From NCBI GenBank assembly GCA_965224675.1, contig CBDDAA010000004.1, forward strand, positions 3,169,978 through 3,233,977: a stretch of DNA of 64,000 bases, in the 5' to 3' direction. Of this stretch, positions 53,339 through 62,918 are shown piece by piece (the first letter of the stretch is position 1; each line of letters starts with the position of its first letter). The position numbers and the translations under genes were made by a program. A model generated the notes under the pieces. It was not told the origin of the DNA. It saw only the letters and a list, made by a program, of their open reading frames with translations, and ran no database searches. Source of the stretch: UBA7957 sp965224675 (GTDB lineage: Bacteria > Pseudomonadota > Gammaproteobacteria > Granulosicoccales > Granulosicoccaceae).

Positions 53339-55690
53339 ATGCAAAACAAATCGCAACCCAATCGTTCAGAATTCCCCCCCATCTTTACGAGATCAATCCT
53401 AATAACATGCGTTACAGCGGTGGTGCTAATTGCCCTCATCGTTAAAGCGCCCATTCTCCATGCTCAATCAATTTATCCTGCAGCTACACCTGTAGAAACC
53501 ACGAATGAGCCAGTCCTGCAAAAAGATCAAATCCGGGAGGTATTGATTGAGTTACTACAAAACGACAGCAAACAGAAAAAAGACACGATTGAAAGTGAAG
53601 ACCCCTATGGTAAGGCTTTCTCGTCTTTTGTCTCGGAACAAACCCGCAGCGAAGCATTCCGCCAGGAGATAAACTTATTTTTCAACAAAGTGGGTGATGT
53701 TACAGATACAATTCCCGAAATACCTGATCAAATTAAAGCTGTGTATGTCAGGATAACTAGCTCCCTGGGCAGTCTGCCAGGATTAAAACTGATTGCCTTG
53801 ATTGCATTAATCCTGGTTTTTTGGTTTGCTACACAAATTCTGCTTGGTAGACGACTGCGCAACTATCCCTCCGGTTTGCATACATCTCAGACCGATGGCA
53901 TAACAAACCGCCTCAAACATGCATTGATCATGGTATTTCTTGAATTCGAAGTGATTCTTACCTACGTAGCCTTATCCGCATTCATTCCATTTTTCTTAGT
54001 CGCTAAAGACAGTTCAGCGCAAATCATGTTGTTCAGCTTTTGGACCACGACTATCGAGTTCTCTTTTTGGTTACTATTACTCAAGTTTCTATTTTCTCCG
54101 AAATCTGAAAACATCCGTCTAATGGCAGTACCTGACAAGGAAGCACGCAGTGATTACCGATTGTTATCTGCTTTCTTCTTCATTTTCACATTCGGTTTTA
54201 GCTTTGTGCAAATTATGGTTGAATTTGGATTCAATCAATCACTTGCCTTCTGGATGTTTATTCTTTCCCTATTATTAAACAGCTTATTGGTTACGCGTCA
54301 GTGGCTGCGACGAAATTCATCGTCAATGCTTTTTACAGAATCCGCAGCAAAAAATAACATCGGACTGGCTATTGTTAATTTATGGCCTCTTCTTTTTACG
54401 TTGTGGTTAGGGGCCGTTTGGGTTATTTGGCTATACAACATAATTATGGCCCATGAGCAAGGCGCCTTTTACGCCGCCATTAGTTGGTGGATAACCCTGT
54501 TTTTCCCTTTTATTGATCGCTCAGTCTATCTATTACTGCAAGCTATGACCAATATGGTAAAGCTGGAAAGTCAAGGTTTTAAGCAGCGGTCAATGCGATT
54601 TGTAAATACACTCCTATACAGTAGCCGTCTGTTGTTGGTCGGCATAGCACTCTACACATTAATCAGGGCATTAGGCTTTTCCATGTCTGCCTTTACTGGC
54701 TTGCAGGTCGAAGGTAGTATCCTGGGCACGATAACTGATGTTACATTTGTTCTGATTATTTCATATATTGTTTGGGAGTTACTACACACCTACCTGGAAA
54801 GCAAGATCCCAGAAGACGATGACGGTATGGCTCACCTGGGTAACGATGGCGGTGGTGCTGGCGCCACACGTGCCGATACGCTACTGCCATTAGTAAGATC
54901 ATTTTTATCCACTGTATTGATTATCTTCATCACACTGGCCGTATTGCATGCAATGGGGGTCAGAGTGGCTCCGCTACTGGCGGGTGCGGGCATCATTGGT
55001 ATAGCCATTGGATTTGGTGCGCAAAAACTCGTACAGGACATTCTATCAGGTATATTTTTCCTGATTGACGATGCCTTCCGCAAGGGCGAATATATCGAGA
55101 TAGAAACACTACGCGGCACAGTGGAAAAAATATCAATTCGATCTATGCAACTCAGACACCATTTAGGCGCGGTACAGACAATCCCCTACGGAGAAATCAA
55201 GACTATCCGAAACCTCAGTCGCGACTGGGTTACCATGAAGCTTGAAATAAGGCTTCCCTATCAGACAGATATTGAGCAAGTACGAAAAATTATCAAAAAA
55301 ACGGGGCAGAAGATGCTTGAAGATCCGGAACTTGGTCCAAACTTCATCCTGCCATTAAAGTCACAAGGGGTCTCCCGGGTTGAAGAGTCGGCATTAATGG
55401 TGCGCATGAAATTTACCGCAAGACCGGGCGAGCAATGGGTTATTCGGCGAGAAGCCTATCGAAGAGTTAAGGATGCGCTGTCGGAGAAAGGGATAGAGTT
55501 TGCGCACCGTGAGGTTTTTGTACGATTACCGGCAGAGGTTGAGCAACAACTTGTTAAGCAAAACAATCAGGAATTAAGCCCATCCACAAAACAATTGCTG
55601 CCACAAATTGCTGCTGCTGCCATTGCCGGTTTAGACAATAATGATAACGCTGAAAAAAGTAACAACGACGCAAAGGATAAATTGGATTAA
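53339..55690 (+). CDS. MscS-family mechanosensitive channel, large form
   Basis: Encodes 783 aa, much longer than E. coli MscS (286 aa). An N-terminal hydrophobic anchor or signal (about residues 20-40) is followed by a periplasmic helical part (about 60-145) and about ten membrane helices. The MscS pore helix is LLAGAGIIGIAIGFGAQKLVQD with the following beta domain DDAFRKGEYIE, RSMQLRHHLG and TIPYGEI. A Lys/Asn-rich tail ends the protein. It releases solutes under osmotic downshock. There is no clear Shine-Dalgarno before ATG. Confidence 0.9.
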   Translation: MQNKSQPNRSEFPPIFTRSILITCVTAVVLIALIVKAPILHAQSIYPAATPVETTNEPVLQKDQIREVLIELLQNDSKQKKDTIESEDPYGKAFSSFVSEQTRSEAFRQEINLFFNKVGDVTDTIPEIPDQIKAVYVRITSSLGSLPGLKLIALIALILVFWFATQILLGRRLRNYPSGLHTSQTDGITNRLKHALIMVFLEFEVILTYVALSAFIPFFLVAKDSSAQIMLFSFWTTTIEFSFWLLLLKFLFSPKSENIRLMAVPDKEARSDYRLLSAFFFIFTFGFSFVQIMVEFGFNQSLAFWMFILSLLLNSLLVTRQWLRRNSSSMLFTESAAKNNIGLAIVNLWPLLFTLWLGAVWVIWLYNIIMAHEQGAFYAAISWWITLFFPFIDRSVYLLLQAMTNMVKLESQGFKQRSMRFVNTLLYSSRLLLVGIALYTLIRALGFSMSAFTGLQVEGSILGTITDVTFVLIISYIVWELLHTYLESKIPEDDDGMAHLGNDGGGAGATRADTLLPLVRSFLSTVLIIFITLAVLHAMGVRVAPLLAGAGIIGIAIGFGAQKLVQDILSGIFFLIDDAFRKGEYIEIETLRGTVEKISIRSMQLRHHLGAVQTIPYGEIKTIRNLSRDWVTMKLEIRLPYQTDIEQVRKIIKKTGQKMLEDPELGPNFILPLKSQGVSRVEESALMVRMKFTARPGEQWVIRREAYRRVKDALSEKGIEFAHREVFVRLPAEVEQQLVKQNNQELSPSTKQLLPQIAAAAIAGLDNNDNAEKSNNDAKDKLD

Positions 55691-56050
55691 GAATATCCTA
55701 CGATATTGCCGTGTTATACCTGAACAGTTACGCCTAACGGGCAAACCCTGCCCGGCCCCACTGGTAATAAATCACACCCTGAAGGTTAATTACACACAGT
55801 TTCATATTGCGATTAATTCTATAAATATACCAGGGTTAAAGGTCGGATCAGATACTTCATTACGCCAACCTTAAACCCTAAAAATATGAAACGACTGGAA
55901 TGCCTCTGGCCCTGACAATGCAATAATCAGACGGGTCCAGATCTCTACCTTTTATGCAGAGAAAATCTGTTAATCGGTAAGCAAACGCTCAATTCAGTGA
56001 ATTCAATTGACCTAACCATACTTATCATCGCTAATTGAGGAATAACTATC
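55691..56050. other. Intergenic region after mechanosensitive channel gene
   Basis: 360 bp with no supported gene. It holds the interrupted hairpin at 55799-55892 and, near its right end, TGAGGAATAAC just before the ATG of the 95-aa protein, which provides that gene's ribosome site. Confidence 0.45.
55799..55892. repeat. Long interrupted hairpin
   Basis: Outer arms GTTTCATATT (55799-55808) and AATATGAAAC (55883-55892) are perfect. Inner arms AGGGTTAAAGGT and ACCTTAAACCCT are nearly so. The loop includes ACTTCATTACGCCA, resembling the loop of the 50997-51058 repeat. It lies downstream of the channel gene. Confidence 0.45.
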
Positions 56051-56338
56051 ATGCAATCAATTTCACCTATCAGACAAGAAGTAACGATCCCCCCTGCTGC
56101 CCGTCACCACACTGAGCGTGCATGTTTTGCAATAATCTGGGTAAAAGGCGCCAATGAGCAAACCATTGCTTCAATTGTTCAGGATTCCACTGAAATCGAT
56201 GGGGTCAACTCTGCGAAAATCACCCGCGTTAAACCCTGTATTTTACTTGCTGACTACAATCCAGATGTCACTAACGCACGAAAAATTTTAGAGTTAATTC
56301 AACGCCCTGGTGTACAGAGCAGAATTGTCGGTTGTTAA
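56051..56338 (+). CDS. Small protein, possibly ferredoxin-like (HMA-like) fold
   Basis: Encodes 95 aa with GAGGAATAACTATC before ATG as ribosome site. The spacing of beta and alpha segments (CFAIIWVKGA, ANEQTIASIVQDS, GVNSAKITRV, CILLADYNP, NARKILELIQ) suggests a beta-alpha-beta-beta-alpha-beta fold like heavy-metal-associated domains, but no CXXC metal site is present; three isolated Cys remain, one C-terminal. It converges with the ArsI-like gene. Function unknown. Confidence 0.6.
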   Translation: MQSISPIRQEVTIPPAARHHTERACFAIIWVKGANEQTIASIVQDSTEIDGVNSAKITRVKPCILLADYNPDVTNARKILELIQRPGVQSRIVGC

Positions 56339-56355
56339 ATTGAGTAATTTCACTG

Positions 56356-56405
56356 ACATCCGGATCCGGCAATCAAATTATTAATTGCCTGATCTGGATG
56401 TTTTA
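56356..56405. terminator. Bidirectional intrinsic terminator
   Basis: An 18-bp stem (56356-56373 with 56384-56401, two mismatches) encloses a 10-base A/T loop and is followed by TTTTATT. It lies between converging genes (95-aa protein and ArsI-like protein), as expected for a shared terminator. Confidence 0.65.
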
Positions 56406-56509
56406 TTCCATAGATTGGATTCAATGTTAGTGCGGACATTTGCATGATAAGTGCCTGCAGTCCGCAATCATTAAGATAACAATATGAAAAGCGCTGTTGT
56501 TTGTAAACG

Positions 56510-57010
56510 CTAACCACAGCAGTCTGAGTCAGGGTTGGGAATGCAACAAGCCCCTTCATCTTCGTGGCCCTTGGTTTTTCCCAACGTGGTTGGTATACAG
56601 CAGTTGACGGAGCCATCGACTAATTCAACGCCACCGGCGCAATTTTTGTCTGATTCACCATAAGAAACAAAAGCTTCCCAGGCAATTTCCTGGGGATCGA
56701 GAGTCCAGTGCTTATGTGAGTTTGCATAACAACACGAAGCAGCGTGCTCCTCACTTGCCTCAATTTCGGCGTCAGCCAATGCAGTAGAAATAACCGCTAA
56801 TTCTTCTTCTGTGTCAACCTCAATGCCTATATGGTCCAAACCCGCTTTTTTGTTATTTATCGATAAGGCAAAATTCACCTGAGGATCACTTAACCGCCAT
56901 TTGGCGTAGTCTTCCTTTTGCACGGAAGGCGCACAGCCAAATAGGGTCGAGTAAAATTGAATACTACTACTTAATTCTTTAACGGCTATATGCATATGCA
57001 TGCGTTTCAT
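56510..57010 (-). CDS. ArsI/CadI-family glyoxalase-fold metal(loid) protein
   Basis: Encodes 166 aa of the vicinal-oxygen-chelate fold: MHIAVKELSSSIQFYSTLFG at the start, LDHIGIEVD carrying a His ligand, and the vicinal Cys93-Cys94 pair in ASCCYANSHKHWTLDP, as in ArsI C-As lyases. WEAF provides the Glu ligand. The C-terminus is extended and Cys-rich (NCCIP, ACCIPNP, DCCG), suggesting binding of arsenicals or soft metals. ArsI cleaves methyl groups from organoarsenicals; CadI binds cadmium, so the exact substrate is open. A SigZ-like gene lies 168 bp upstream on the same strand. Confidence 0.82.
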   Translation of the reverse strand: MKRMHMHIAVKELSSSIQFYSTLFGCAPSVQKEDYAKWRLSDPQVNFALSINNKKAGLDHIGIEVDTEEELAVISTALADAEIEASEEHAASCCYANSHKHWTLDPQEIAWEAFVSYGESDKNCAGGVELVDGSVNCCIPTTLGKTKGHEDEGACCIPNPDSDCCG

Positions 57011-57178
57011 AACTTTCTCCTGATCACTAAGGCTAACAACCTATGAACCTGGCTTAATCTTCTATAAGCCAAATTTTGCTATAAGGGATAAGTGAGGCTG
57101 CTGATTTTGCATAATGAGCATATGTCCCACTTGGCTTCGCTTAATAAGACGGAAAAAGTACAAAAAGGATGCAACTAT

Positions 57179-57739
57179 TTATTCACCACAATTGCCACAG
57201 TACTGTGTTAATTTCTGTTCGAAGCCGACTACTGAGTCATTTTCATTTCGTTGAATCTCACAACAGATGATCAGTTTTTGATAGAGTTTCTGGCGTCCAC
57301 GGCGGATCTGCGACTTAACCGCACTGAGTGAAAGATCAAGCTTTGCTGCAATCTGCTTGTTTTTCAATCCATCAATATCAGACATTTTCACAATCGTATT
57401 ATAGGGTTCAGGTAATAGCCCCACCATCGGTGCAAGACATTCTGAAAGCGCTTCAAATGTATCAATACCTGTTGCTTCCAGTGCAAAATCATCAGCAATT
57501 TCAGCAAACTTTATGGGTACTCTGTAATAATCAACAATACTATTGCGAACTACCCGGTAAAGCCAAGGTACAATCTCTTTAGGTAATGCAGCACTAGCGC
57601 CTTGCAAGATCAGCTTTTCAAATGCCAGACTCAATATATCTTCCGCATCCTCCTTTGAGCTGACTTTTGAGCGTATAAATTGTAAAAGCTTATTTTTATA
57701 GCTGATCCACGCTTCATGGATCTGTGTTGAATCATTCAT
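57179..57739 (-). CDS. sigZ: ECF sigma factor, SigZ-like
   Basis: Encodes 186 aa. Region 2 is HEAWISYKNKLLQFIRSKVSSKEDAEDIL with PWLYRVVRNSIVDYYR; region 4 is GLLPEPYNTIVKMSDIDGLKNKQIAAKLDLSLSAVKSQIRRGRQKL. The C-terminus carries Cys residues (ICCEIQ and CGNCGE), a feature of SigZ-type factors. No anti-sigma gene is adjacent. Its position next to the ArsI-like gene on the same strand hints at stress-responsive control, possibly metal or thiol sensing through these Cys; this is inference. Confidence 0.85.
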   Translation of the reverse strand: MNDSTQIHEAWISYKNKLLQFIRSKVSSKEDAEDILSLAFEKLILQGASAALPKEIVPWLYRVVRNSIVDYYRVPIKFAEIADDFALEATGIDTFEALSECLAPMVGLLPEPYNTIVKMSDIDGLKNKQIAAKLDLSLSAVKSQIRRGRQKLYQKLIICCEIQRNENDSVVGFEQKLTQYCGNCGE

Positions 57740-57996
57740 GATTTTATAAATTAAAAAAGTTTAATCGAAATTTTAAGTGAAATAATATCCATTACTGCAA
57801 GTTCAAACACAATGTTAAAGACCAATCTGTTGGACTAACCGGGTGATTATCCGTGTTTTTAGTGTATACCTCCACAAAAAATACCCCTGCAGTAACCACT
57901 ATAATATAAACTATATACGTTAGGATCAGCGACACCTCAAACCTTATTGATAAAATACCCTAATCCAATTGCAATGCAAGCTGGAAACTTCATAAC

Positions 57997-58959
57997 ATGA
58001 CCGATATCCACTTACTGCACAACTTGCAGGACAAACTTCGATCCATTATCGTGGGTCAGGAAGCGCTGCTGGAACGCCTGATTATCGCCGTTCTTGCCGG
58101 TGGCCATGTATTGCTCGAAGGCCCACCCGGGCTGGCTAAAACTACGGTTGTGCATGCATTGTCCGCTGGTTTGCAGGCCCGATTTCAGCGTGTACAGTTC
58201 ACACCGGATCTGATGCCTGGAGACCTCACCGGCAGTGAAATTTATGAACCTGCCAATGGCAGCTTTCGTTTTATTGAAGGCCCAGTTTTTCATGATATTT
58301 TATTGGCCGATGAAATCAACCGGGCACCTCCCAAGGTTCAGTCCGCTCTGCTCGAAGCCATGGCAGAGCATCAAGTAACGGTGGGCGGGAAAACCCGTCC
58401 TCTTCCCGACTTGTTTATGGTGCTGGCGACACAAAACCCCCTGGAACAGTCAGGGACCTACCCATTGCCGGAGGCACAGCTGGATCGATTCTTATTTAAG
58501 ATCATTGTCGGTTACCCTGATCTGGAGGAAGAAATCGAGATTACCCGACGTGCCAGAAGTGTAGAAGGTGGTCATGTCGAAGCAGGTTTAAAGGCCCTGT
58601 TAGCACCCTCCGATATTTTGGCATTGCGTACTCAGCTTAATACAATTTTCATCGAAGAACGTGTTGAACGTTTTGCGGTGGAAATCGTCGTTGCTACCCG
58701 CAAACCAGGGGGCTATTTGCCAAAATGGGCACGCCTGATACAGACAGGTGCATCACCCCGGGCATCGATAGCCTTGTTGCGTGCAGCGATGGCACGTGCC
58801 TACCTAAATGAACGTGATTATGTTTTACCGGAAGATGTTATGGCTCTGGCTCCTGATGTATTGCGTCATCGTCTGGTATTGGATTTTGCAGCACATGCAG
58901 ACGGTATTTCTGCCGATGACATCATCGCTGCACTACTCGCTGCGGTTCCCGCGCCTTAA
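57997..58959 (+). CDS. MoxR-type AAA+ ATPase
   Basis: Encodes 320 aa. Walker A is GPPGLAKTT near residue 40; Walker B is ILLADEINRAPPKVQSALLEAM; sensor 1 is VLATQNPLEQSGTYPLPEAQLDRF. These are MoxR-subfamily signatures. MoxR ATPases act as chaperones with von Willebrand A proteins, such as those encoded next (DUF58, BatA, BatB), often for maturation or tolerance at the cell envelope. First gene of the operon. Confidence 0.93.
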   Translation: MTDIHLLHNLQDKLRSIIVGQEALLERLIIAVLAGGHVLLEGPPGLAKTTVVHALSAGLQARFQRVQFTPDLMPGDLTGSEIYEPANGSFRFIEGPVFHDILLADEINRAPPKVQSALLEAMAEHQVTVGGKTRPLPDLFMVLATQNPLEQSGTYPLPEAQLDRFLFKIIVGYPDLEEEIEITRRARSVEGGHVEAGLKALLAPSDILALRTQLNTIFIEERVERFAVEIVVATRKPGGYLPKWARLIQTGASPRASIALLRAAMARAYLNERDYVLPEDVMALAPDVLRHRLVLDFAAHADGISADDIIAALLAAVPAP

Positions 58960-58961
58960 AC

Positions 58962-59882
58962 ATGGGCTGGTGGTTTAAAACAAAAACTGAAAGCGCTGCG
59001 TTACTTAACGAAGAAGAGATAAATCAGCTTATCAGTCAGGCACCAGAGCGCGAAAGTCACAGGGGTCGTGCATTATCAAAACATGGGCGATCAGGCAACC
59101 TTCCCACTTCAGTCAAAGGTGCGGGAACTGATTTCGCTGAACTTCGACCTTATCACAAAGGTGATGATCCCCGCAGAATTGATTGGCGTTCCACTGCACG
59201 TTCACAATCTTCTCTGGTGCGTACTTATCATACAGAATTTGACCAGATTTTCTGCGTGATGATTGATCGACGGGCGAGTATGCGTTTTGCAACTCAGGGC
59301 CACTTAAAGGTGACACAAGCCGTACGCATAGCACTGTGGTTATTGGGCCGGGAGACGCGGGCGGGGCGTGTTGTTGCAGCATTCGTACTCGATTCTGAAC
59401 AGCATTGGATTCCTGCCCAGATGGGTGTAGGTGCTGTGCAACGAATTGCGGAACAGATAATCGCTCCTTGTCCACCCATAAATTCCAGTATCGAAGAGAC
59501 GCATTGGAATCATATTGTTGCCCGGCTACAGCAGCATTTACCGCGCTCAAGTGAACTCATTTTGCTATCGGATTTTGCCGGATTGAAACCATCAGATAAA
59601 TCCATGCTAAGTGCACTGGGCCAACACTGCGCAACCACCGCCATCAAAATAAACGATACTTCAGAGCTACAATTACCAAAAACAGATAACCTTCAATTAT
59701 GCTGGCAGGAAAATAGCAGGCACGTCTCAGCCTCAAATTCTCATGAACTCCTGCAACTAAACAAACAATTACAGTCCTGGCACACATTTGTCTGCAACCA
59801 GCTGAGGCAATCAGCCATACGGGTCTTCGACCTGTCAACCAATGAGCGTAATCTGATTGAGCTTGGGCGGCAGATATTGTGA
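58962..59882 (+). CDS. DUF58 domain protein
   Basis: Encodes 306 aa. The DUF58 signature FAELRPYHKGDDPRRIDWRSTARS lies near residues 50-73, followed by LVRTYHTEFDQIFCVMIDRRASMRF, a vWA-like strand with DRRAS. There are no membrane helices, so it is cytosolic. It starts 2 bp after the moxR stop and overlaps the DUF4381 gene by 4 bp, the usual moxR-DUF58-bat order. Confidence 0.9.
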   Translation: MGWWFKTKTESAALLNEEEINQLISQAPERESHRGRALSKHGRSGNLPTSVKGAGTDFAELRPYHKGDDPRRIDWRSTARSQSSLVRTYHTEFDQIFCVMIDRRASMRFATQGHLKVTQAVRIALWLLGRETRAGRVVAAFVLDSEQHWIPAQMGVGAVQRIAEQIIAPCPPINSSIEETHWNHIVARLQQHLPRSSELILLSDFAGLKPSDKSMLSALGQHCATTAIKINDTSELQLPKTDNLQLCWQENSRHVSASNSHELLQLNKQLQSWHTFVCNQLRQSAIRVFDLSTNERNLIELGRQIL

Positions 59883-60205
59883 TTGCAGCCGAACCCGCTC
59901 CTGCCATGGCAGACATCCTCTTACCTCAGCCGGCGGCTTTGACAATGCCTGGCTGGATATATCTGCTTTTCTTTATGGCCTTGGCTGCATGGATCTGGCG
60001 TCATTTTTTTCAACCATTGTCCCGCCTGCAAAGGGCGTTGCTACGCGGCAGACTTAACCCCAGAAAAGCAGCGCACATTCTGGCAGGCTTATCGATTAGT
60101 GATGCCAATGTTCGTCAGCAACTGGATAAGTTACGCTTCGCCGGGAAAACACCTCGTCGCGATGAAGTTTTAGCACTGATTAACAAGGTGAGACATGGCC
60201 GGTGA
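59879..60205 (+). CDS. DUF4381 family membrane protein
   Basis: Encodes 108 aa from GTG 59879, overlapping the DUF58 stop; ATG 59906 is an alternative start. One membrane helix (about residues 24-42, PGWIYLLFFMALAAWIWRHFF) is followed by a short cytoplasmic helical part (ILAGLSISDANVRQQLDKLRF). DUF4381 proteins are regular partners in Bat operons. It overlaps batA by 11 bp. Confidence 0.82.
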   Translation: MIAAEPAPAMADILLPQPAALTMPGWIYLLFFMALAAWIWRHFFQPLSRLQRALLRGRLNPRKAAHILAGLSISDANVRQQLDKLRFAGKTPRRDEVLALINKVRHGR

Positions 60206-61217
60206 TGTCATCCTGCTGCAGCCTTGGTGGCTGATACTGCTGGGACCCGTATGGTTCTGGTGGTTATTGCGGCGACGCTTTCCCGGTCCTTGGCCCCGGT
60301 TAATGCCAGTGATTGCAATTCGCTATCCATTACTCTCTGTGTTAACAAAAAAAGAATCCTCCAGTCCAGATCTTGACAAGATCAATCTGCCTGATCTGCT
60401 GCTGACTCTAGCCATGAGCCTGATGGTCCTGGCCTTGACACAACCTGCTATCCATACCACTGAAATCGAGGCTGAAAAGCATATTAAAGCGCCTGACCTG
60501 GTATTAGTAGTGGATACAGCAGTTTCCATGACGTTGAAAGATTATGTGGTTGACACTCAACCTGTGGACCGCATGTCCATTACCCGACAGTTACTGGATG
60601 CCTTTATAGCTGACTACCCAGGAAACCGTATGGGTCTGGTTATCCTCGGCAACCCGCCAGCACTCTGGTTACCGTTGACAGCAGATAAGCAAGTTGTTCG
60701 GGATGCAGTCAGACGCATTCGCACTTCACTGGGCGGGAGATTATCGGATACAGGCGCCACACTTGAATTAGTGCGCAAAAATTACTCAGGATCAGATAAT
60801 AAAGTGGTCATACTAGTCTCAGATGGTGGTTTGCAGCTCGGCGATATTTCTCCCCAGAGCGCCGCAACTGAGTTGGCGGCTGCAGGTTTCACCTTGTATG
60901 TTATTGCAGTCGGCTCACAGCATGTGGGTAGTGGATTCTCCGATAAGGGATCATTAATCTACCAACCCATTGACTTAACAATGATGATGCAAGTCGCGGC
61001 TAATGGGGACGGACAGCTTTTTGAGGCCAAGGATACCGAAACCTTTCGAGATATCCTTAAAATCATTGATGACAAACACAGCCAATCGATCCCCCCGCCT
61101 GCTACGCGATGGTTTATACAGCACCTATACCCTGCCCTGATAAGTACGGCAATGCTTTTACTTTTATTAGCAAGTCTGACACCAAAGAAATTATTTTTCA
61201 GAAATAAGCGCGTATGA
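60195..61217 (+). CDS. BatA-type von Willebrand A membrane protein
   Basis: Encodes 340 aa. Membrane helices lie near residues 8-25, about 68-85 and 312-330, around a vWA domain (about 98-285). The metal-site loop reads VVDTAVSM, with Ala at the second position of DxSxS, so metal binding may be weakened. SDGGLQLGD and GGRLSDTGATL supply other vWA positions. It presumably forms the envelope complex with BatB. The batB start overlaps by 4 bp. Confidence 0.88.
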   Translation: MAGDVILLQPWWLILLGPVWFWWLLRRRFPGPWPRLMPVIAIRYPLLSVLTKKESSSPDLDKINLPDLLLTLAMSLMVLALTQPAIHTTEIEAEKHIKAPDLVLVVDTAVSMTLKDYVVDTQPVDRMSITRQLLDAFIADYPGNRMGLVILGNPPALWLPLTADKQVVRDAVRRIRTSLGGRLSDTGATLELVRKNYSGSDNKVVILVSDGGLQLGDISPQSAATELAAAGFTLYVIAVGSQHVGSGFSDKGSLIYQPIDLTMMMQVAANGDGQLFEAKDTETFRDILKIIDDKHSQSIPPPATRWFIQHLYPALISTAMLLLLLASLTPKKLFFRNKRV

Positions 61218-61850
61218 TTCTCACTGAACTCTATTGGCGTGAGCCGCTTTGGATGCTCACTCTACCGCTGCCTTTCGCGATTATTGCCTGGCGTCACTAC
61301 CAACAACGCCGGCAGTTGCAGCAAATCAGCAGCCCAGCCCTGGCGCCATGGGTCACAACCGTTGTGCGACAACCCCGACAAATCCTTGTGTGGATATTAT
61401 TCTCCATCTCCTGGTTTTTGTTTTGTCTTGCGCTCACAGGGCCGAGAACACCGCATTGGATTCCCCCTTCATTACAGACTGATGGTGCTTCACTGGTTAT
61501 CATTGTTGATCTATCTGCGTCCATGAACGCTCGGGATAATCGCTCGGATCGAAGATCACAAGCTCAATCTCTAATACAGCGTTGGATTAAAGATTCTTTC
61601 TCGTCAATAAACATCGGTATTGTTATTTTTGCTGGCCATGCGCATACCTTGCTCACACCTACCTCAGATCACGAACTCATCAAATATTTTCTCGATCAGC
61701 TGGAAAACATTAACGTCCCAACCCTGGGCAATAACCTTGCAGCAGCTTTGCAATTGGCTGTCAGTCAATTGCAGGTAAGGAAAAGGGGCGCTGATAAACG
61801 AGTGCTGGTATCGGTAGCTGTCAAGCTATCTGTCGCCTCAAGCTATAAAA

Positions 61851-62918
61851 TCAGGCCACTTTTTTCACACGACTACCCTCCTTAACTTCAGTACTATTTA
61901 CGGGGTTTAAAAATTCCTTTGTTTTTGGTGACCAGTTACGAGTTTCACCACTCCAACGCTCTGGATTTTCAGCTCTAGCAGCTTCATAGACTTCTTTTCT
62001 CTGCTTTAGAATCCCTGCATCCAAACCTGCATGACGCTGCGCCGGAGTAACAAATTTAATCGCACTATGGCGATGTTGATGGTTGTACCAAGCAACAAAA
62101 CTTCCTACCCATATACGCGCTTCTTCAAGATCAGAAAAGGGCTGCTCAGGGTATTCATGGCAGTATTTCATTGTTCTGAATAAAGATTCGGAGTATGGAT
62201 TATCGTTGCTCACTGATGGCCGGGAAAACGAGGGTACAACGCCTAATTTCTGTAGCGTTGATAACATGGTCGCCCCCTTCATCGGCCCTCCGTTATCGGA
62301 ATGTAATATCACCTGCTTAGGTTTGATTCGCTCACGTTGCGCGATGTCGATCATAATTTCAGAAGCCCGTTCACTGCTTTCATGTTCATACACCTGCCAA
62401 CCAACGATCTTGCGGCTAAAGATATCCATAAACAGGTATAGATAAAAGAACATACCCTTGATGGATTGTGGTAAATAAGTAATATCCCAACTGTACAGTT
62501 GATTGGGTCCATCAGCGGTTAATGGTTCAGGTTTCTTAATTTTGGTTGAAGGTCGGCTGGCCTGACGGTGTTGCAGTAACTTCTCTTCACGCAAAACGCG
62601 ATAAAAAGTCGACTCAGAGGCAATATACTGGCCTTGCTCCGCCAGTATGGGTACGATCTGGGTTGGCGCAAGATCAGCGAATTTCTCTGAGTTTATGACT
62701 TGCAGTAACTGCTCGCGTTCGCACTGAGAGAGTTTATTGGCCGGTACAAATTGATGCATGCTACGACCATCCGGGGCGAGTTCTCCTGGCTTGTGCCAAC
62801 GCTGAAGAGTGCGCGGGCTGATACCGAGTATGTCACAGGCTTTGCGAAGTCTGGCGCCGGCTATAAGGGCTTCCTTGACCCACTTTAAAATGAGTTTGCG
62901 CTCTGGAAGCTGAATCAT
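61851..62918 (-). CDS. IS3-type transposase OrfB (DDE integrase)
   Basis: Encodes 355 aa. An N-terminal helix-turn-helix (LRKACDILGISPRTLQRW) and HTH_21-like linker (STFYRVLREEKLL) precede the rve catalytic core. DDE residues lie in LYSWDITYLP, VILHSDNGGPMKG and NDNPYSESLFRTMKY; WYNHQHRHSAI follows, typical of IS3-group integrases. All catalytic residues are present and the frame is intact, so it looks functional. It overlaps orfA by 4 bp rather than using an evident slippery frameshift. Confidence 0.9.
   Translation of the reverse strand: MIQLPERKLILKWVKEALIAGARLRKACDILGISPRTLQRWHKPGELAPDGRSMHQFVPANKLSQCEREQLLQVINSEKFADLAPTQIVPILAEQGQYIASESTFYRVLREEKLLQHRQASRPSTKIKKPEPLTADGPNQLYSWDITYLPQSIKGMFFYLYLFMDIFSRKIVGWQVYEHESSERASEIMIDIAQRERIKPKQVILHSDNGGPMKGATMLSTLQKLGVVPSFSRPSVSNDNPYSESLFRTMKYCHEYPEQPFSDLEEARIWVGSFVAWYNHQHRHSAIKFVTPAQRHAGLDAGILKQRKEVYEAARAENPERWSGETRNWSPKTKEFLNPVNSTEVKEGSRVKKVA

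Noticed and set aside
58012..58293. Antisense open frame within the moxR gene
   Set aside because: It lies fully inside a gene with clear AAA+ motifs and has no independent support.
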